From NCBI GenBank assembly GCA_031119475.1, contig JAVHXV010000003.1, forward strand, positions 207,198 to 271,197: a stretch of 64,000 nucleotides of DNA. The letters are read 5' to 3'. A program made the position numbers and the translations under genes. This document shows positions 7,914 to 18,600 of this stretch, in pieces. The DNA is from Pedobacter sp. Lineage in GTDB: Bacteria; Bacteroidota; Bacteroidia; Sphingobacteriales; Sphingobacteriaceae. The notes below the pieces were generated by a model, which saw nothing but the letters and a program-made list of their open reading frames with translations, was not told the origin of the DNA and did no database searches. Position 1 is the stretch's first letter. Each line of letters starts with the position of its first letter.

Positions 7914-9605
7914 CTAATTATTAGAAGTAGTTGACCTTAAAGGACTTCCGATAGTTTTATAGTTGCCATCGCCTTTTAGGATAGCCAAGATTTGGCCCTG
8001 GTTATTGAATAGCGCTTTTGCCCGACCTACTTCCTGGTCATATTGGAAAGCTTGCTCAACTTTTCCTTTCTCAAAATAATATCGGCTAATGATCTGGGTT
8101 TCCAATACCCTTCTGATCTCTTCTTTATGTGCAATCAGGTCAGTCTTTTTTGCTCCGAGCATTTTCGTCCTCAATGCATCAAGATCGGCCTTTACGGCAG
8201 GCAATTTGTTTTCATGCTCGGCTTCTGCAGTGAGATCGGCCAATAAATGCTCGGTTTTGGAAACATAGCTATAGTCTTTATCTGCCAACGAACTCACAAA
8301 TTGCGCATAATCTGCATCGCTCAATTGAAATGCCTTTGCATTGGGGACACTTGGATGTGCTTTGCGATAGGCATTGGCATAAGCAAAGAACAGGTTCTTA
8401 TTAGCTAAGGAAACCGTAATCGGGCTATATTTGTTGGCTTCGACCACAATATCGGGATAAACACCATTTGCATTGTAGACTGTGCGGCCTGCCCGGGTGC
8501 CAAAGGCCTTCATCAATGAATCGGCCATTTTTTCAGCTTTCCCATTTTCATCCTTGTGCGCGTAATCCAAAGCCTGGATGCATCGCCCCGATGGCGTATA
8601 ATATTTGGCCACGGTTACCTTGACCAAACTGTTGTATGGCAGGTTGAATGTCTGCTGCACAAGTCCCTTGCCGAAGCTTCGCTGGCCGATGATAACGGCC
8701 CGGTCAAGATCCTGTAGCGCGCCGGCAACAATTTCTGAGGCAGAGGCCGATGAACCGTTGACCAACACCGTAAGTGGCACGGTTGGCGATAGCGGCTGGC
8801 TCACCGTCGTATATTTAATGGTCTTTTCAGGATTTCTTCCTTTTTGGATAACCACAAGCACATCCTTGGGCACAAAAAGGTTAACGATCTTGACGGCCTC
8901 CTGCAAAATTCCGCCGCCATTATTGCGGAGATCCAGGATTACGCCCTTCGGATTGTTTTTATTGATGTTTTCTAGCGCTTCCCTTACCTCCTGACCTGCA
9001 TTTTCCAAAAACTTATCTAGCTTGATGTAACCAATATTTCCATCCAACATACCAGAATAGGTAACGTTTGGCTGCTTGATTTCTTCCCGTGTCAAAGTGA
9101 GGTTTAGCGTTGTCCCTTCACGCAGGAGCGTAAGTGCCAAGGTACTGCCTTTTGGGCCACGGAGCAATTGACTGATCTGTGCACGGTCTTTGCCCTTGGT
9201 TTCAATGCCATTGATCTTAATGACCTGATCGCCGGCCTTTACGCCCTGTTTATGTGCAGGATTCCCTTCTGTTACTTCGTTCACGAACAGGTTTCCATCA
9301 ATGAATAAGGTACCTGCACCGATCCCGCCGTATTGTGTGCTGATGTATTTTAATTTGTAGTCTTCGATTTCAGACTCTGGAATGTATTCGGTATAAGGAT
9401 CTAAGCCCTCCAACATGGAATCTATTCCCGTGCGCATCAGATCTGAAGGATTGGTTTCTTCTACATAATTGATGTTGATCTCCTTGTACAGCGAAGCAAA
9501 AATATCCAGGTTTTTGGAAACCAGGAAAAGGTCATCCTTAAATGCGAGCAGGGCAGATATGGCGCCAAACGCCAATATGATGAGGCTTATCCTGAGTCTT
9601 TTCAT
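7914..9605 (-). CDS. Carboxy-terminal processing peptidase, S41 family with PDZ domain
   Basis: A 563-residue CtpA/Prc-like serine protease with an N-terminal signal anchor (about 5-22), a PDZ domain (about 85-170, with GGIGAG and QGVKAGDQVIKINGIE) and an S41 core. Alignment by eye to the E. coli Tsp active-site region gives Ser288 (in SASASE) and Lys313 (in SFGKG) as the Ser-Lys dyad, spaced 25 residues as in Tsp, with Asp299 also at the Tsp spacing. It degrades or trims periplasmic proteins from the C-terminus. The C-terminal extension of about 200 residues is helical and of unknown role. It is preceded by a small gene at 22 bp on the same strand. Confidence 0.92.
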   Translation of the reverse strand: MKRLRISLIILAFGAISALLAFKDDLFLVSKNLDIFASLYKEININYVEETNPSDLMRTGIDSMLEGLDPYTEYIPESEIEDYKLKYISTQYGGIGAGTLFIDGNLFVNEVTEGNPAHKQGVKAGDQVIKINGIETKGKDRAQISQLLRGPKGSTLALTLLREGTTLNLTLTREEIKQPNVTYSGMLDGNIGYIKLDKFLENAGQEVREALENINKNNPKGVILDLRNNGGGILQEAVKIVNLFVPKDVLVVIQKGRNPEKTIKYTTVSQPLSPTVPLTVLVNGSSASASEIVAGALQDLDRAVIIGQRSFGKGLVQQTFNLPYNSLVKVTVAKYYTPSGRCIQALDYAHKDENGKAEKMADSLMKAFGTRAGRTVYNANGVYPDIVVEANKYSPITVSLANKNLFFAYANAYRKAHPSVPNAKAFQLSDADYAQFVSSLADKDYSYVSKTEHLLADLTAEAEHENKLPAVKADLDALRTKMLGAKKTDLIAHKEEIRRVLETQIISRYYFEKGKVEQAFQYDQEVGRAKALFNNQGQILAILKGDGNYKTIGSPLRSTTSNN

Positions 9606-9627
9606 ACAGTTCTATAAATTTTGATAC

Positions 9628-9843
9628 TTACAACCTGTTCCCATCGGCATCTGCCAGGGCCTTACGGATCGTAAATTCAATGTAGGCCTGGTCTCTTTTT
9701 ACCAGATCCATCAACTGTTTTACCAATTGGTCTTCCTGTCCCGGACTGAAAGAAAGATCGGCCTGGGCCAATTCCCTATATTTTCTCAAAAATTTAATCC
9801 TAACTCTTTCCCAGGTTTGAGGGGTAAGTGTAAAACTGGCCAT
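9628..9843 (-). CDS. Small CsbD-like helical protein
   Basis: A 71-residue soluble helical protein. The pattern W-x2-[IVR]...K-x2-Y-x2-L...DL followed by a GxEDQLVKQL segment resembles the CsbD stress-protein family, but I cannot confirm membership by eye. It starts 22 bp before the processing peptidase and points the same way, so the two may be co-transcribed; nothing else links them functionally. There is no signal peptide or transmembrane segment. Confidence 0.6.
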   Translation of the reverse strand: MASFTLTPQTWERVRIKFLRKYRELAQADLSFSPGQEDQLVKQLMDLVKRDQAYIEFTIRKALADADGNRL

Positions 9844-9893
9844 AATTCTTACTTAAACTACAAAACTACAAAATTTTAAGGATTACCAGTACA

Positions 9894-12527
9894 TTACCTC
9901 AAAATGGTCAGGCTTCCTGTAAGCCTCGGACAATCGGTCTTCAGGTCAATTATAAAATAATAGGTACCGGTTGGGAGTAATTTCCCCTTGTACCTGCCAT
10001 CAAACGGCTCAGTATAGCCCCTTGAATAAAATACCCTTCCCCCGTCGCGGTTGTAGACACTAAATTCTCCCGTGAAATAGCCTTTCACCCCCTCAATCTG
10101 CCAATAATCGTTTATGCCGTCGCCATTGGGCGAAAATGCATTCGGAACGTTCAGCGCTGTAACGGTCATCCCCGTAAAATCTAGAAACTGGCCATCAACT
10201 TTACAGCCATTCTGATCGGTAACCTGTAAAACATAAATGCCGGGCACAACGCCGCCCAAATTGAGTCCTTGGGCTACTTCAATGCCATTTTGGTCTTTCC
10301 ACGAATAGGTATATGGGCCAGTGGTACCATTAATGGAAATTCCGCTGGTACTCACGAACCTACCGTCGCAGCTAAGGTATTTCTGTACTGCGCTGTAATT
10401 GATCGTTGGTAGGGGTTCTTCCAGGATCTCAAACACTGCAGCTTCGCTTTCACATCCATTCTGGGTTGAAACCATGAGCCGGTAACTGCCGGGAACAAGG
10501 TTTTCTGCAGTTTCTGTATTTCCGACTACATTGTTCTGCACGTCGAGCCATCTAAACGTAAATGGATCATTGGACGGTGCGCCAACCACAACGATTTTGC
10601 CATTGGCCGCACCGCAGGTAGCGTTTTTAAGGTTAAAACTCCTGATGCTATATTGCGCATTATTGTTGGGAACCAAATAGGTTGTTGATATGACCTTACA
10701 GGCACCAGTTCCAGCCTCAAAATAATACCTTCCTGTGGGTACATTGATCAGGTTATCTGTATTGGCCACAAAATTGCCATTATCACGATTGTACCATGTT
10801 CTGGGAACATTGTTCGACACGGTAATGCCAGATATGCTGCCATTTGATCCTGAACAGGTTTCTGGAACAATGCTCATACCATTTTCGGAAATGCTGATCG
10901 GAATGGACACTACTTCGACCACAGTAGATTCGATGTAGCAATTCCCGCCCTGGCTCACTGTGAGGTAATAACGGCCGGCCGGAACATTCTGGAGGTCCAG
11001 AGCTGTACCGACCAGTTCCTCGGTATCGGCATTTCGCCATTGGAAAACAGTGGCATCATAAGCACGCATTTTGGTAATTCCTCCAGTGCTCTTCCCGCAG
11101 ATGGTGCGTTGCGGCTCGTGAACCGAATCATCTATATAAGGTTTTGAAAAATCTGTTGTCGCTCCATCGCTATTTGTTCCTGTACCGGTAATTCGGCCAT
11201 TGATCACGCCATTGTAAACCCAATTGCCACTTGCATCAGCTTGGATGGTCGCAATCCATGTCTTACCTTCGCAACCGGGACAAGAATCCACATAAAACAA
11301 TTCAATAGTGGAGTTTGGCAGGTATTTGCCGGTAACCTGCGTAGGCGTAATGGTAGTCATGTGCATAGGTATGATCGTACCGGCAGACATGTTTTTGAAC
11401 TCAATACCCAGGCCATTACAGTAAAAGCTATTTTTAAGCATGGTTATGGGATAGGAATTGCTATTACTTACACCTATGTTATTGTAGGCGATGATGTTTC
11501 CATCAGCCAGATTGCTTCCACCTATAATTCCACTATTCATCTGATGGAGCGCTATGCCAATCTGATTGCCAAAAGCTTCGGTGCCAAGCGGACCTGTACC
11601 AATGCGGTTTCCGGTAAGCGAAAATCCAGATGGAGATGAATAGATGTACATTCCATTTAGCTGCGCGCAGATGATGTTATTTGAAATTTGGGGTGTTCCG
11701 GTTGTAACGGTGAGGATAATTCCGATGGCATTTGAAGGGATGACCGTAGCGAGGGTCTTATCCAGGCCGATCACGTTGTTCGCAATCATCAATGTGCCAT
11801 TGCTACCATATAGGCCAATTTCAAATCTGGTATTGGCGGTGATCAGATTACCTTCTGCAACAGTATTGCCACCAACAATGCTGTTCTTTGCATTTCTGAT
11901 CTCCATTCCACTTACATTGGGCTGGGCACTGATGCCATCGGGCGATAGACCGATCAGGTTTGAAGAGATCTTTAAGTCACTGTTGTCCATTTTAGGGAGT
12001 TCTGCCCTAGATAAGATCCCAACATCATTCGCTGCAAAGCAATTTGATTTTCCCGGTGCGCCAATGGTGATGAAAGCAGTATTAAAAAGATGTATCGCAC
12101 AGTTCCGATCCTTGTCTGCCGTAGTTGGCGTACTGATAAAACCACTAAAATAACAACCGTAGATCTCAATATGATCTGCATTCTCTAATCTAAGGCCATT
12201 AAATAGCGGCCCTCCACCCCTGGTAATCCATACCTTGATGTCGGGATGGCCAAGTGCGGCAAATGGCTGCGTAGTTCCATCGATGATGATGTTACTGGTC
12301 AAGATCGGCAGTTCGGCAACCAAGCTAATGGTTACATCAGTAATGGTGCTGCCCGGCAAATTAAAATAGATGAAATCTGTGCTGCCCGTTCCATTGGCAT
12401 TGGCCAAGGTAATGGCTTCCCTTAGCGATCCCGTTCCCGAATCGCTGGTAGCAGTGACGTAAAAAGTCGCTGCTTTAACCTGCGCAAGGCCAATAAATAG
12501 GAAAAGCAGAAAGAACAGCTTTCTCAT
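9894..12527 (-). CDS. Secreted parallel beta-helix/adhesin-like protein with T9SS type B C-terminal domain
   Basis: From the chosen start (MRKLFFLLFLFIGLAQVKA signal peptide) the protein has 877 residues. The first half has GSLREAITLANANG and repeated short beta segments (NNVIG, GNRIG, NIIAYNN), typical of right-handed parallel beta-helix proteins. The second half has several SprB-like repeats built around cysteines (ATCGAANGKI, SCDGRF, NGCESE). The last 90 or so residues (NAFSPNGDGINDYWQIEG...) are the gliding-motility-associated C-terminal domain that directs export by the type IX secretion system. A start 37 codons upstream is open but would put a non-signal stretch in front, so I reject it. 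Likely a surface adhesin; its ligand is unknown. Confidence 0.88.
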   Translation of the reverse strand: MRKLFFLLFLFIGLAQVKAATFYVTATSDSGTGSLREAITLANANGTGSTDFIYFNLPGSTITDVTISLVAELPILTSNIIIDGTTQPFAALGHPDIKVWITRGGGPLFNGLRLENADHIEIYGCYFSGFISTPTTADKDRNCAIHLFNTAFITIGAPGKSNCFAANDVGILSRAELPKMDNSDLKISSNLIGLSPDGISAQPNVSGMEIRNAKNSIVGGNTVAEGNLITANTRFEIGLYGSNGTLMIANNVIGLDKTLATVIPSNAIGIILTVTTGTPQISNNIICAQLNGMYIYSSPSGFSLTGNRIGTGPLGTEAFGNQIGIALHQMNSGIIGGSNLADGNIIAYNNIGVSNSNSYPITMLKNSFYCNGLGIEFKNMSAGTIIPMHMTTITPTQVTGKYLPNSTIELFYVDSCPGCEGKTWIATIQADASGNWVYNGVINGRITGTGTNSDGATTDFSKPYIDDSVHEPQRTICGKSTGGITKMRAYDATVFQWRNADTEELVGTALDLQNVPAGRYYLTVSQGGNCYIESTVVEVVSIPISISENGMSIVPETCSGSNGSISGITVSNNVPRTWYNRDNGNFVANTDNLINVPTGRYYFEAGTGACKVISTTYLVPNNNAQYSIRSFNLKNATCGAANGKIVVVGAPSNDPFTFRWLDVQNNVVGNTETAENLVPGSYRLMVSTQNGCESEAAVFEILEEPLPTINYSAVQKYLSCDGRFVSTSGISINGTTGPYTYSWKDQNGIEVAQGLNLGGVVPGIYVLQVTDQNGCKVDGQFLDFTGMTVTALNVPNAFSPNGDGINDYWQIEGVKGYFTGEFSVYNRDGGRVFYSRGYTEPFDGRYKGKLLPTGTYYFIIDLKTDCPRLTGSLTILR

Positions 12528-12747
12528 TGCTGCAGCATATCTAATTGGTGAACGATAGGATAGATAAAAATAAGCGTTTCTGGCTACTTTCCAATACCAA
12601 CTGAAAAAAGTGGGTAAAGGCTTGCTTTGCCTGTTCAAAAAATGAATGGCCTGAACAACTTGAACATCACAATGTATTGATTATCAGTCACAATTTCAGC
12701 AACAAAAAGGTAAATTTAATTATCCATTCACCCTAATCCCTATTGTT

Positions 12748-13092
12748 ATGAAAAATCTAGTCACCAAACTTGCCGCCATTCTTTTATTGGTTTCGTTGAG
12801 CTCTTTAAAAGTCAAGGACGATCTGGGCTATGTTACCCTTGAAGTTAGCTATCTCCAGACCATGGGCGGTACGGCCACCATCCAGAATACCGATACCGGT
12901 CTGTATTATTACCTGAATGCCGTGGACACCTTTGATCAGATCCAAGTGCCTTATGGAAATTACGTATTGGTTTCCGCCGCGGCGAATTCCTGCAACCCAC
13001 CGCTTATTTCGGGCGTTACCACCTCGACCGGCTATTGGAGCTTCGTTATTGATGCAAGCAATAGCTTTACGATCTATGCAAGTTGTTACTGA
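12748..13092 (+). CDS. Small secreted protein of unknown function
   Basis: A 114-residue protein with an N-terminal signal peptide (MKNLVTKLAAILLLVSLSS). The mature part is predicted by eye to be beta-rich, with many Thr, Tyr and Ser residues, and has two cysteines (in NSCNPP and the C-terminal SCY) that could pair. I recognise no family. It is transcribed away from the T9SS cargo gene and closed by its own strong terminator, so it is probably a single-gene unit. Confidence 0.7.
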   Translation: MKNLVTKLAAILLLVSLSSLKVKDDLGYVTLEVSYLQTMGGTATIQNTDTGLYYYLNAVDTFDQIQVPYGNYVLVSAAANSCNPPLISGVTTSTGYWSFVIDASNSFTIYASCY

Positions 13093-13097
13093 CGCAC

Positions 13098-13134
13098 AAA
13101 AAAAGGGTTGGCCCAGTGGACCAACCCTTTTTTT
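13098..13134. terminator. Bidirectional intrinsic terminator
   Basis: The stem GGGTTGG (13105-13111) and CCAACCC (13121-13127) is flanked by an A-run and a T-run. It separates the small secreted gene (+) from the lipoprotein gene ending at 13149 (-). Confidence 0.88.
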
Positions 13135-13148
13135 ATAGTCGAAAAAAT

Positions 13149-13946
13149 CTATCTCACGTAATAGAAGGCGATAAATGGCCTTCTTTTATCGGCTCCAGAA
13201 GATGGATAGGTTACATAACCACAGGCAAAAGCCGTATAAACACGTCTGTTCAAGAGTGAACTTGCAGTGCTATAAGTTGCAATGGCCGTACTTGTTGGTG
13301 CGCTTCCAGCAGTCCTGATCGTCCATGAGGTAGAGATCGCAGCTTGCGAGGTCGGTACCAGGAATGAGTCGGTGATGGTCATAAAGCTTACATTTGAGGC
13401 TACTTTATTGGTACCAACATATAAATCTAACGGACCAGCAGTAGGCATCAGGTTAACAAATCTCATTCTTACAAATCCAGAGTCTGGCAGTGAATAGTCT
13501 TCGCCAACAAATAATCCTTTTCTGCTCAATGAGTCGGCCACATGCAGTGAATAATGTCCTCCTGCTACCGTAGCTACTGTAGTGGTATACACATCAATTG
13601 AATCGATGTTCGTACCCTTTTTAGGGATCGTTACAGAGATTTTGGTAGTAGGGCTTGGTTTTACTGGAAGATAATCGCCCGTGCTTCCGCCAAGGGTATT
13701 GAAACCACCACCCGGAAATGGATACCTGGTCTGGATATTTGTTCCGCTCACACGTACATCGTTGATCTTAACCTGTACAAATGGGTCATTGTAAAAAGGA
13801 ACGTTATAATTAACCTTTAAAAATGCATAAGTATCGTCGATGGCAATATAATCAGAAAATACGTTGTCTTTGTTCTTCTCGCATCCGAGGATCACAAGGA
13901 TAGCCAGCAAGGAAAAAAGTGATATTTTAGAAAAAGTCTTTTTCAT
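13149..13946 (-). CDS. DUF4397-containing lipoprotein, third gene of the second SusCD operon
   Basis: A 265-residue lipoprotein with lipobox Cys22 (LVILGC). The segment MRFVNLMPTAGPLDLYVG and the surrounding beta strands fit DUF4397, a beta-sandwich domain found in Bacteroidota surface proteins next to SusCD pairs. Its position 11 bp after susD suggests an accessory surface-exposed ligand-binding role similar in position to SusE/SusF. The reading frame extends 25 codons upstream into susD; I start at the ATG with a proper lipoprotein signal peptide. The ligand is unknown. Confidence 0.8.
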   Translation of the reverse strand: MKKTFSKISLFSLLAILVILGCEKNKDNVFSDYIAIDDTYAFLKVNYNVPFYNDPFVQVKINDVRVSGTNIQTRYPFPGGGFNTLGGSTGDYLPVKPSPTTKISVTIPKKGTNIDSIDVYTTTVATVAGGHYSLHVADSLSRKGLFVGEDYSLPDSGFVRMRFVNLMPTAGPLDLYVGTNKVASNVSFMTITDSFLVPTSQAAISTSWTIRTAGSAPTSTAIATYSTASSLLNRRVYTAFACGYVTYPSSGADKRRPFIAFYYVR

Positions 13947-13957
13947 GTTCGTAATTG

Positions 13958-15649
13958 TTAAGGTGTTGGTGTGCTGAACCAGGTTTCTGTATAAGAATAT
14001 AGTGCTGAAAGTCCACCCCATTTCTCCAATTCATCTCTGTTCCAAACATATTCTGAATTGAAACGTGGTCTCATGCGATAGGCATATAGACCAATGTTAT
14101 TGATCGTTGCAGAGAATTCTGATGTTTCCAATTGCTTAAATTGTTTGAATACGCCGCTCGGGCCATTGCTATAGTGATATTTACGCAGATCGCACCATTG
14201 CTCTTGGCCAGCCCATCCCCATTGTGCCACATATTTTTGGCCCATAATGTCTGAAATGGTCAATGTAGTGCTATTTGGCGCAACCTCACTAGATGCCATA
14301 TAGGTAGAAATTTCGGCAGCGGTGATGGCGGTAGAAGTAGTCAGTCCACCAAAAAGTCCATATCTGTTCACGAAGTCGAAATGTCCCCTGATTCCACGGT
14401 CATAAGCCGTCCAGGCTCCAGTTTTATCACCTTTAATGAACAATGCTTCAGCCTTGGCAAACTGCAACTGTGAGTAGGTATACAACCAATACCTAGATTT
14501 ATCGGTCAGTCCTGATCCATAGATATATTTACCAGGGAAGATAGAAGCCACACTTCCCAATACCGAAGGAACGGTTTTGGTCGTAGCCACATCGCCTTTT
14601 GTAGCAACAATACCCCTAAAGGTTCCATTTGTTGCAGGAACGGTAGTTACCAGTGGAGAAACCATTCTGGTTAGACGAGGATCTAACGAGGAAGTTGGAT
14701 TGGTAGCCGGAGTTCCGCGCATACCACCAGTCAAATAATTTACAACTGGTTGGCCAACCCTGCCCGAACCTACGTTAGCTACAGCCGCTGAACTGGCCAC
14801 CGAGTTAGGCAAACCGCCAGCCACACTGAAAGGATTGGCATTGGCAGCGTTTGTACCTTCGTAGTTGATACCTGCATCTTCAGAAGCGTTCAATACGGTT
14901 CCTCCGAAAGATAGGTCCACATATTTGACCACACTATCCGCATATTTCGTAGCGAAATCTGGCTTGTTGATCAAGTGGCTGTAATGTGTAGCCAAGATCG
15001 CATAAACAAACTTTTTCCACCTTGAACGGTATTCTGTCAAGGTATTGGCCGCAGGAATTGTTGATCCGAACAAGAAATCGTTAGATTTTAACAAACCCGC
15101 ATTCACATTCACATCTGGCGTATTCAATTTTTGTAGCGCCATAAAGCACCATTCGCGGACCTTGGCATACACCTCGGGCTGATCTTGGTAATGGAAGGTC
15201 AACTGGTCCCTGAAAGCTTCGTCCAATACGATCGGACCATAAGAATCGGTAGCCATTTGAAAGCCCCAAGCTTTGATGGCATAACCAACTCCAGCTAAGG
15301 TATTGTTCTGTTTTTCTAATGATTTGTTGATCAGATCTTCCAGGTTCAATCCGGCGTTCACATATACAAATCTCCAAAGCACGCCTCCAGCATTATCAGA
15401 GTTGGTCCATCCATGACGCTCAATCGGATCAGATGCTACCTGGGCAGCATAGTTCTGCGTGTATTTGAACTGTGCGTTTACATAATCTGTACCAGAGCAG
15501 TTACCCATTTGCGCGATAATCGGCGCCAGATAAAATTCCGCGTCGATAATCTGCGGCGTCGCTGGATCAGTGTTTACATCAAGCCATTTTTTACATCCGC
15601 TTACTACGAATAGTACAGCGAAAAGGCTCATTATTTTGATATATTTCAT
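13958..15649 (-). CDS. SusD-like outer-membrane lipoprotein, second pair
   Basis: A 563-residue lipoprotein with lipobox Cys19 (VVSGC) followed by KKWLDVNTDP, the N-terminus typical of the SusD-like_2 group. The helical core and the C-terminal YRMRPRFNSEYVWN region match SusD-family architecture. It lies 21 bp after the susC gene on the same strand and 11 bp before the DUF4397 lipoprotein gene, making a three-gene operon. It should bind the extracellular substrate and hand it to SusC. Whether the substrate is an amino-sugar oligomer is inferred only from the island context. Confidence 0.88.
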   Translation of the reverse strand: MKYIKIMSLFAVLFVVSGCKKWLDVNTDPATPQIIDAEFYLAPIIAQMGNCSGTDYVNAQFKYTQNYAAQVASDPIERHGWTNSDNAGGVLWRFVYVNAGLNLEDLINKSLEKQNNTLAGVGYAIKAWGFQMATDSYGPIVLDEAFRDQLTFHYQDQPEVYAKVREWCFMALQKLNTPDVNVNAGLLKSNDFLFGSTIPAANTLTEYRSRWKKFVYAILATHYSHLINKPDFATKYADSVVKYVDLSFGGTVLNASEDAGINYEGTNAANANPFSVAGGLPNSVASSAAVANVGSGRVGQPVVNYLTGGMRGTPATNPTSSLDPRLTRMVSPLVTTVPATNGTFRGIVATKGDVATTKTVPSVLGSVASIFPGKYIYGSGLTDKSRYWLYTYSQLQFAKAEALFIKGDKTGAWTAYDRGIRGHFDFVNRYGLFGGLTTSTAITAAEISTYMASSEVAPNSTTLTISDIMGQKYVAQWGWAGQEQWCDLRKYHYSNGPSGVFKQFKQLETSEFSATINNIGLYAYRMRPRFNSEYVWNRDELEKWGGLSALYSYTETWFSTPTP

Positions 15650-15670
15650 GTTTTTAATCTTTAATCTAGA

Positions 15671-18600
15671 CTACAATTTAATTCTTAATCCAATGTTAAC
15701 GCCTTTTGGACGGCCCATGCTACCATAGTCGATACCATAACCGCCAACACCACCAGTTGCAGGCGTGTTACCGTTAACATCAGGATCGATACCTGTGTAA
15801 TTGGTGATCAGGAACAAATCTGTAAAGGTTACATATAGTCCGAGGCTTGTTAAAAATTTAGTTTTGGCAGCAACAGATGCTGGAAGGTCATATGAAATGG
15901 TCACATCCCTTAACCTTAAGGTATTGATATCCTTTTCCAAGAACTGCTCTGGTGCCAAACTACCTGTGGTACTGGTGTAATAAGTACTATAGGTATAAGG
16001 AGTAATCATGATATTGTTTGGTGTTGGGTTGGCTGAATTTTCCAAACCATCGGCCAATACACCTTTGATGATACGTGGAGTTTCCCTATCCAATGTTTTG
16101 GTACTCAAACCCCTACGATAAAGCTCGTATTCAGTTTGGTTGTACACATCACCACCAATCCTCAAGTCTAGCAAGAAAGATAGGCTCAAGTTTTTGTAAC
16201 GGAAGCTGTTCAGGTAGCCCAAAGTAAATTTAGGAGCCCTATCGCCAATGTATTCAAATTCTGATGAGCTTTTTAGGATTGGCAATCCGGTATTTGGATT
16301 GATCAACAGATCTCCATTGTTGTTTTTCTGGTTTACCCAACCACCAAGGGCATAAGTACTTTTGCCAGGTACGGCAGAAGCCCTTGCACCATTGGCAATC
16401 CAGGTATCCGAATCGTAATATTCCGGCAATTCTTCAGCAATGGTCTCCACTTTTCCCCTGTTTAGGGTAAAGTTAAAGGTAGCATTCCAATCCAGGTCTT
16501 TTTTGCGGATCGGAGAGCCTTTTAACTGGATCTCGTAACCGTGGTTTTCAACATTTCCTCCGTTAAGGATCCTGATTACCGATCCAGTTGCATAACTGAT
16601 ACGTGGGGAAATGATCTGCCTACGGCTTTCCCTTTGATAGTAGGTGAAATCCAATGAAATCCTATCTTTCAAAAAGCCCAACTCTGTACCTACCTCGAAA
16701 TCGATCGTTTGCTCTGGTTTCAATTTAGGGTTTGGACCGGCAGCTAGGTCATAGGTAAAACCACCGCCACTTGTAGTTGTGGCTACGAGTTTCGGTGCCA
16801 AGGCGTAATACCTGCTTGGTTCTTTACCGGTGATACCAAATGAACCTCTCAATTTACCAGAACTTAACCATTCCAACTGTTTAACAGCTTTTAGCTCACT
16901 GAAGTTAAAGGCCAAACTTGAAGATGGATAGGCGAAATATGGATTGTTCGGCATCATACGTGATGCAGCATCAACCCTTCCAGATAAGGTAAGGTATACC
17001 AGGTCCTTGTAACCTAAGATGGCCTGTGCAAAGGCACCGGCATTTCTACGTCTGAAAATAGCCAACCTTGCAGATTGTGTGGTCGGAAGGGTATTGTTGA
17101 TACTATAGAAGTTTGGATCGTATAGATTTTGTCCGCGTGCAGAGTTGGTCGTCAACGATACATCAGAAGCGTTAAAACCAATGATGTAAGTATTGTTGAA
17201 GCTGCCGAACTTGTGGCGTGCAGATGCGGTCAATGATCCATCAAACGTTTTGTTAAACTGGTTGTAGGTATTTACAACTCCGCCCCTAGGCGTGGTTGCA
17301 CTACCAGAACCTGAATAAGATTGTGGGTTATAGGCCAACATACCATCGGTACTTGAGATGTTCGCACCCAAGATGGCGGTAACGTTCAACCATTTATTAG
17401 GCTTGATGGTCAAGTTGGTGTTCAACAAGTAGCTATTGGTCCTATCGTCACTTGCATTTTTGTTTACTTCCCAAAGTGGGTTGTCAAATTCGGTATAGAT
17501 CGTTCCTGTAGTAAGGGTACGGTTACCATTGGCATCGATCCAGTTGTTGATGTCGTATCTTGAAGGATAAAGCAATAAGTTCATCAGGTAACCTGCCAAA
17601 CCTTTGTTCGCTTTTTTGTTATAGGCATTGGTATAGCTAAAACGTGTAGTCAGCTTGATTGCTGAAGACAGCGCAGCCTGTCCGGCCAAGGAAGTAACGA
17701 ACCTTCTATATACTGTGGTAGGAATAGTTCCTTTGTTGTCGGTGTATTCTGTTGACCAACGGTACGTGAACGATTCTTTTCCACCTTCAAATACCAAGTT
17801 GTTCTTTTGAGAGATACCCGTCTGGAAAAAACTGCCCACGTTGTCGTAAATCTGAAGGCCATCGGTATATTTCGGACCAAAATAAAGGGTAGATCCACCA
17901 GAGAAGATACCATTGGCATCACCTTGGCTATATACCTGCTGTACTTCTGGTGCACGGTTTACGGTTTCGATCCTTACCGAACCATTGTAAGAAACTGTTG
18001 CTTTACCTGCTTTGGCCTTTTTGGTGGTGATGACAATTGCACCGTTCGCACCTAAGTTTCCATAAAGGGCAGTAGCTTCAGGACCTTTCAAGATCGTATA
18101 GCTTTCGATATCGGCAGGGTTAATGTCTGATGCCCTATTGGTATAATCCTGGTTCCTGTTGGTACCTTGGATTGTGGTGTTGATCTGATTTACGACAGAG
18201 TTATCAATCGGGACCCCATCCACAACCATCAGCGGCTGGTTATCTCCACTAAGGGAAATGATCCCACGCAATACTACCTGAGATGAAGCTCCCGGGTCAC
18301 CACTGGTCGGGTTGATCGATAGACCTGGTACACGGCCAGCAAGACCGTTCACAAAGTTTTCCCTTCCTGTTTGTGAAACCTCGTCGCCATCAACTTTCGT
18401 CAATGAATAACCAATACTTTTCTTGTCACGCTCTACATTGTATGCGGTCGTAATGGTTACCTCTTTTAGGGAATTGGCATCTTCTTTTAAGGCAACGTTA
18501 ATAGTTGTAGCGGTACCGACAGTTCTTTCTTCGGTAGTTCGGCCCAAATAGATGAACTGTAGTACATCTCCTTGTTTTGTTCGGATTGAGTACATCCCTA

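Noticed and set aside
12528..12638. N-terminal extension of the T9SS cargo protein
   Set aside because: The extra 37 residues precede a complete signal peptide at 12527, which would then be internal.
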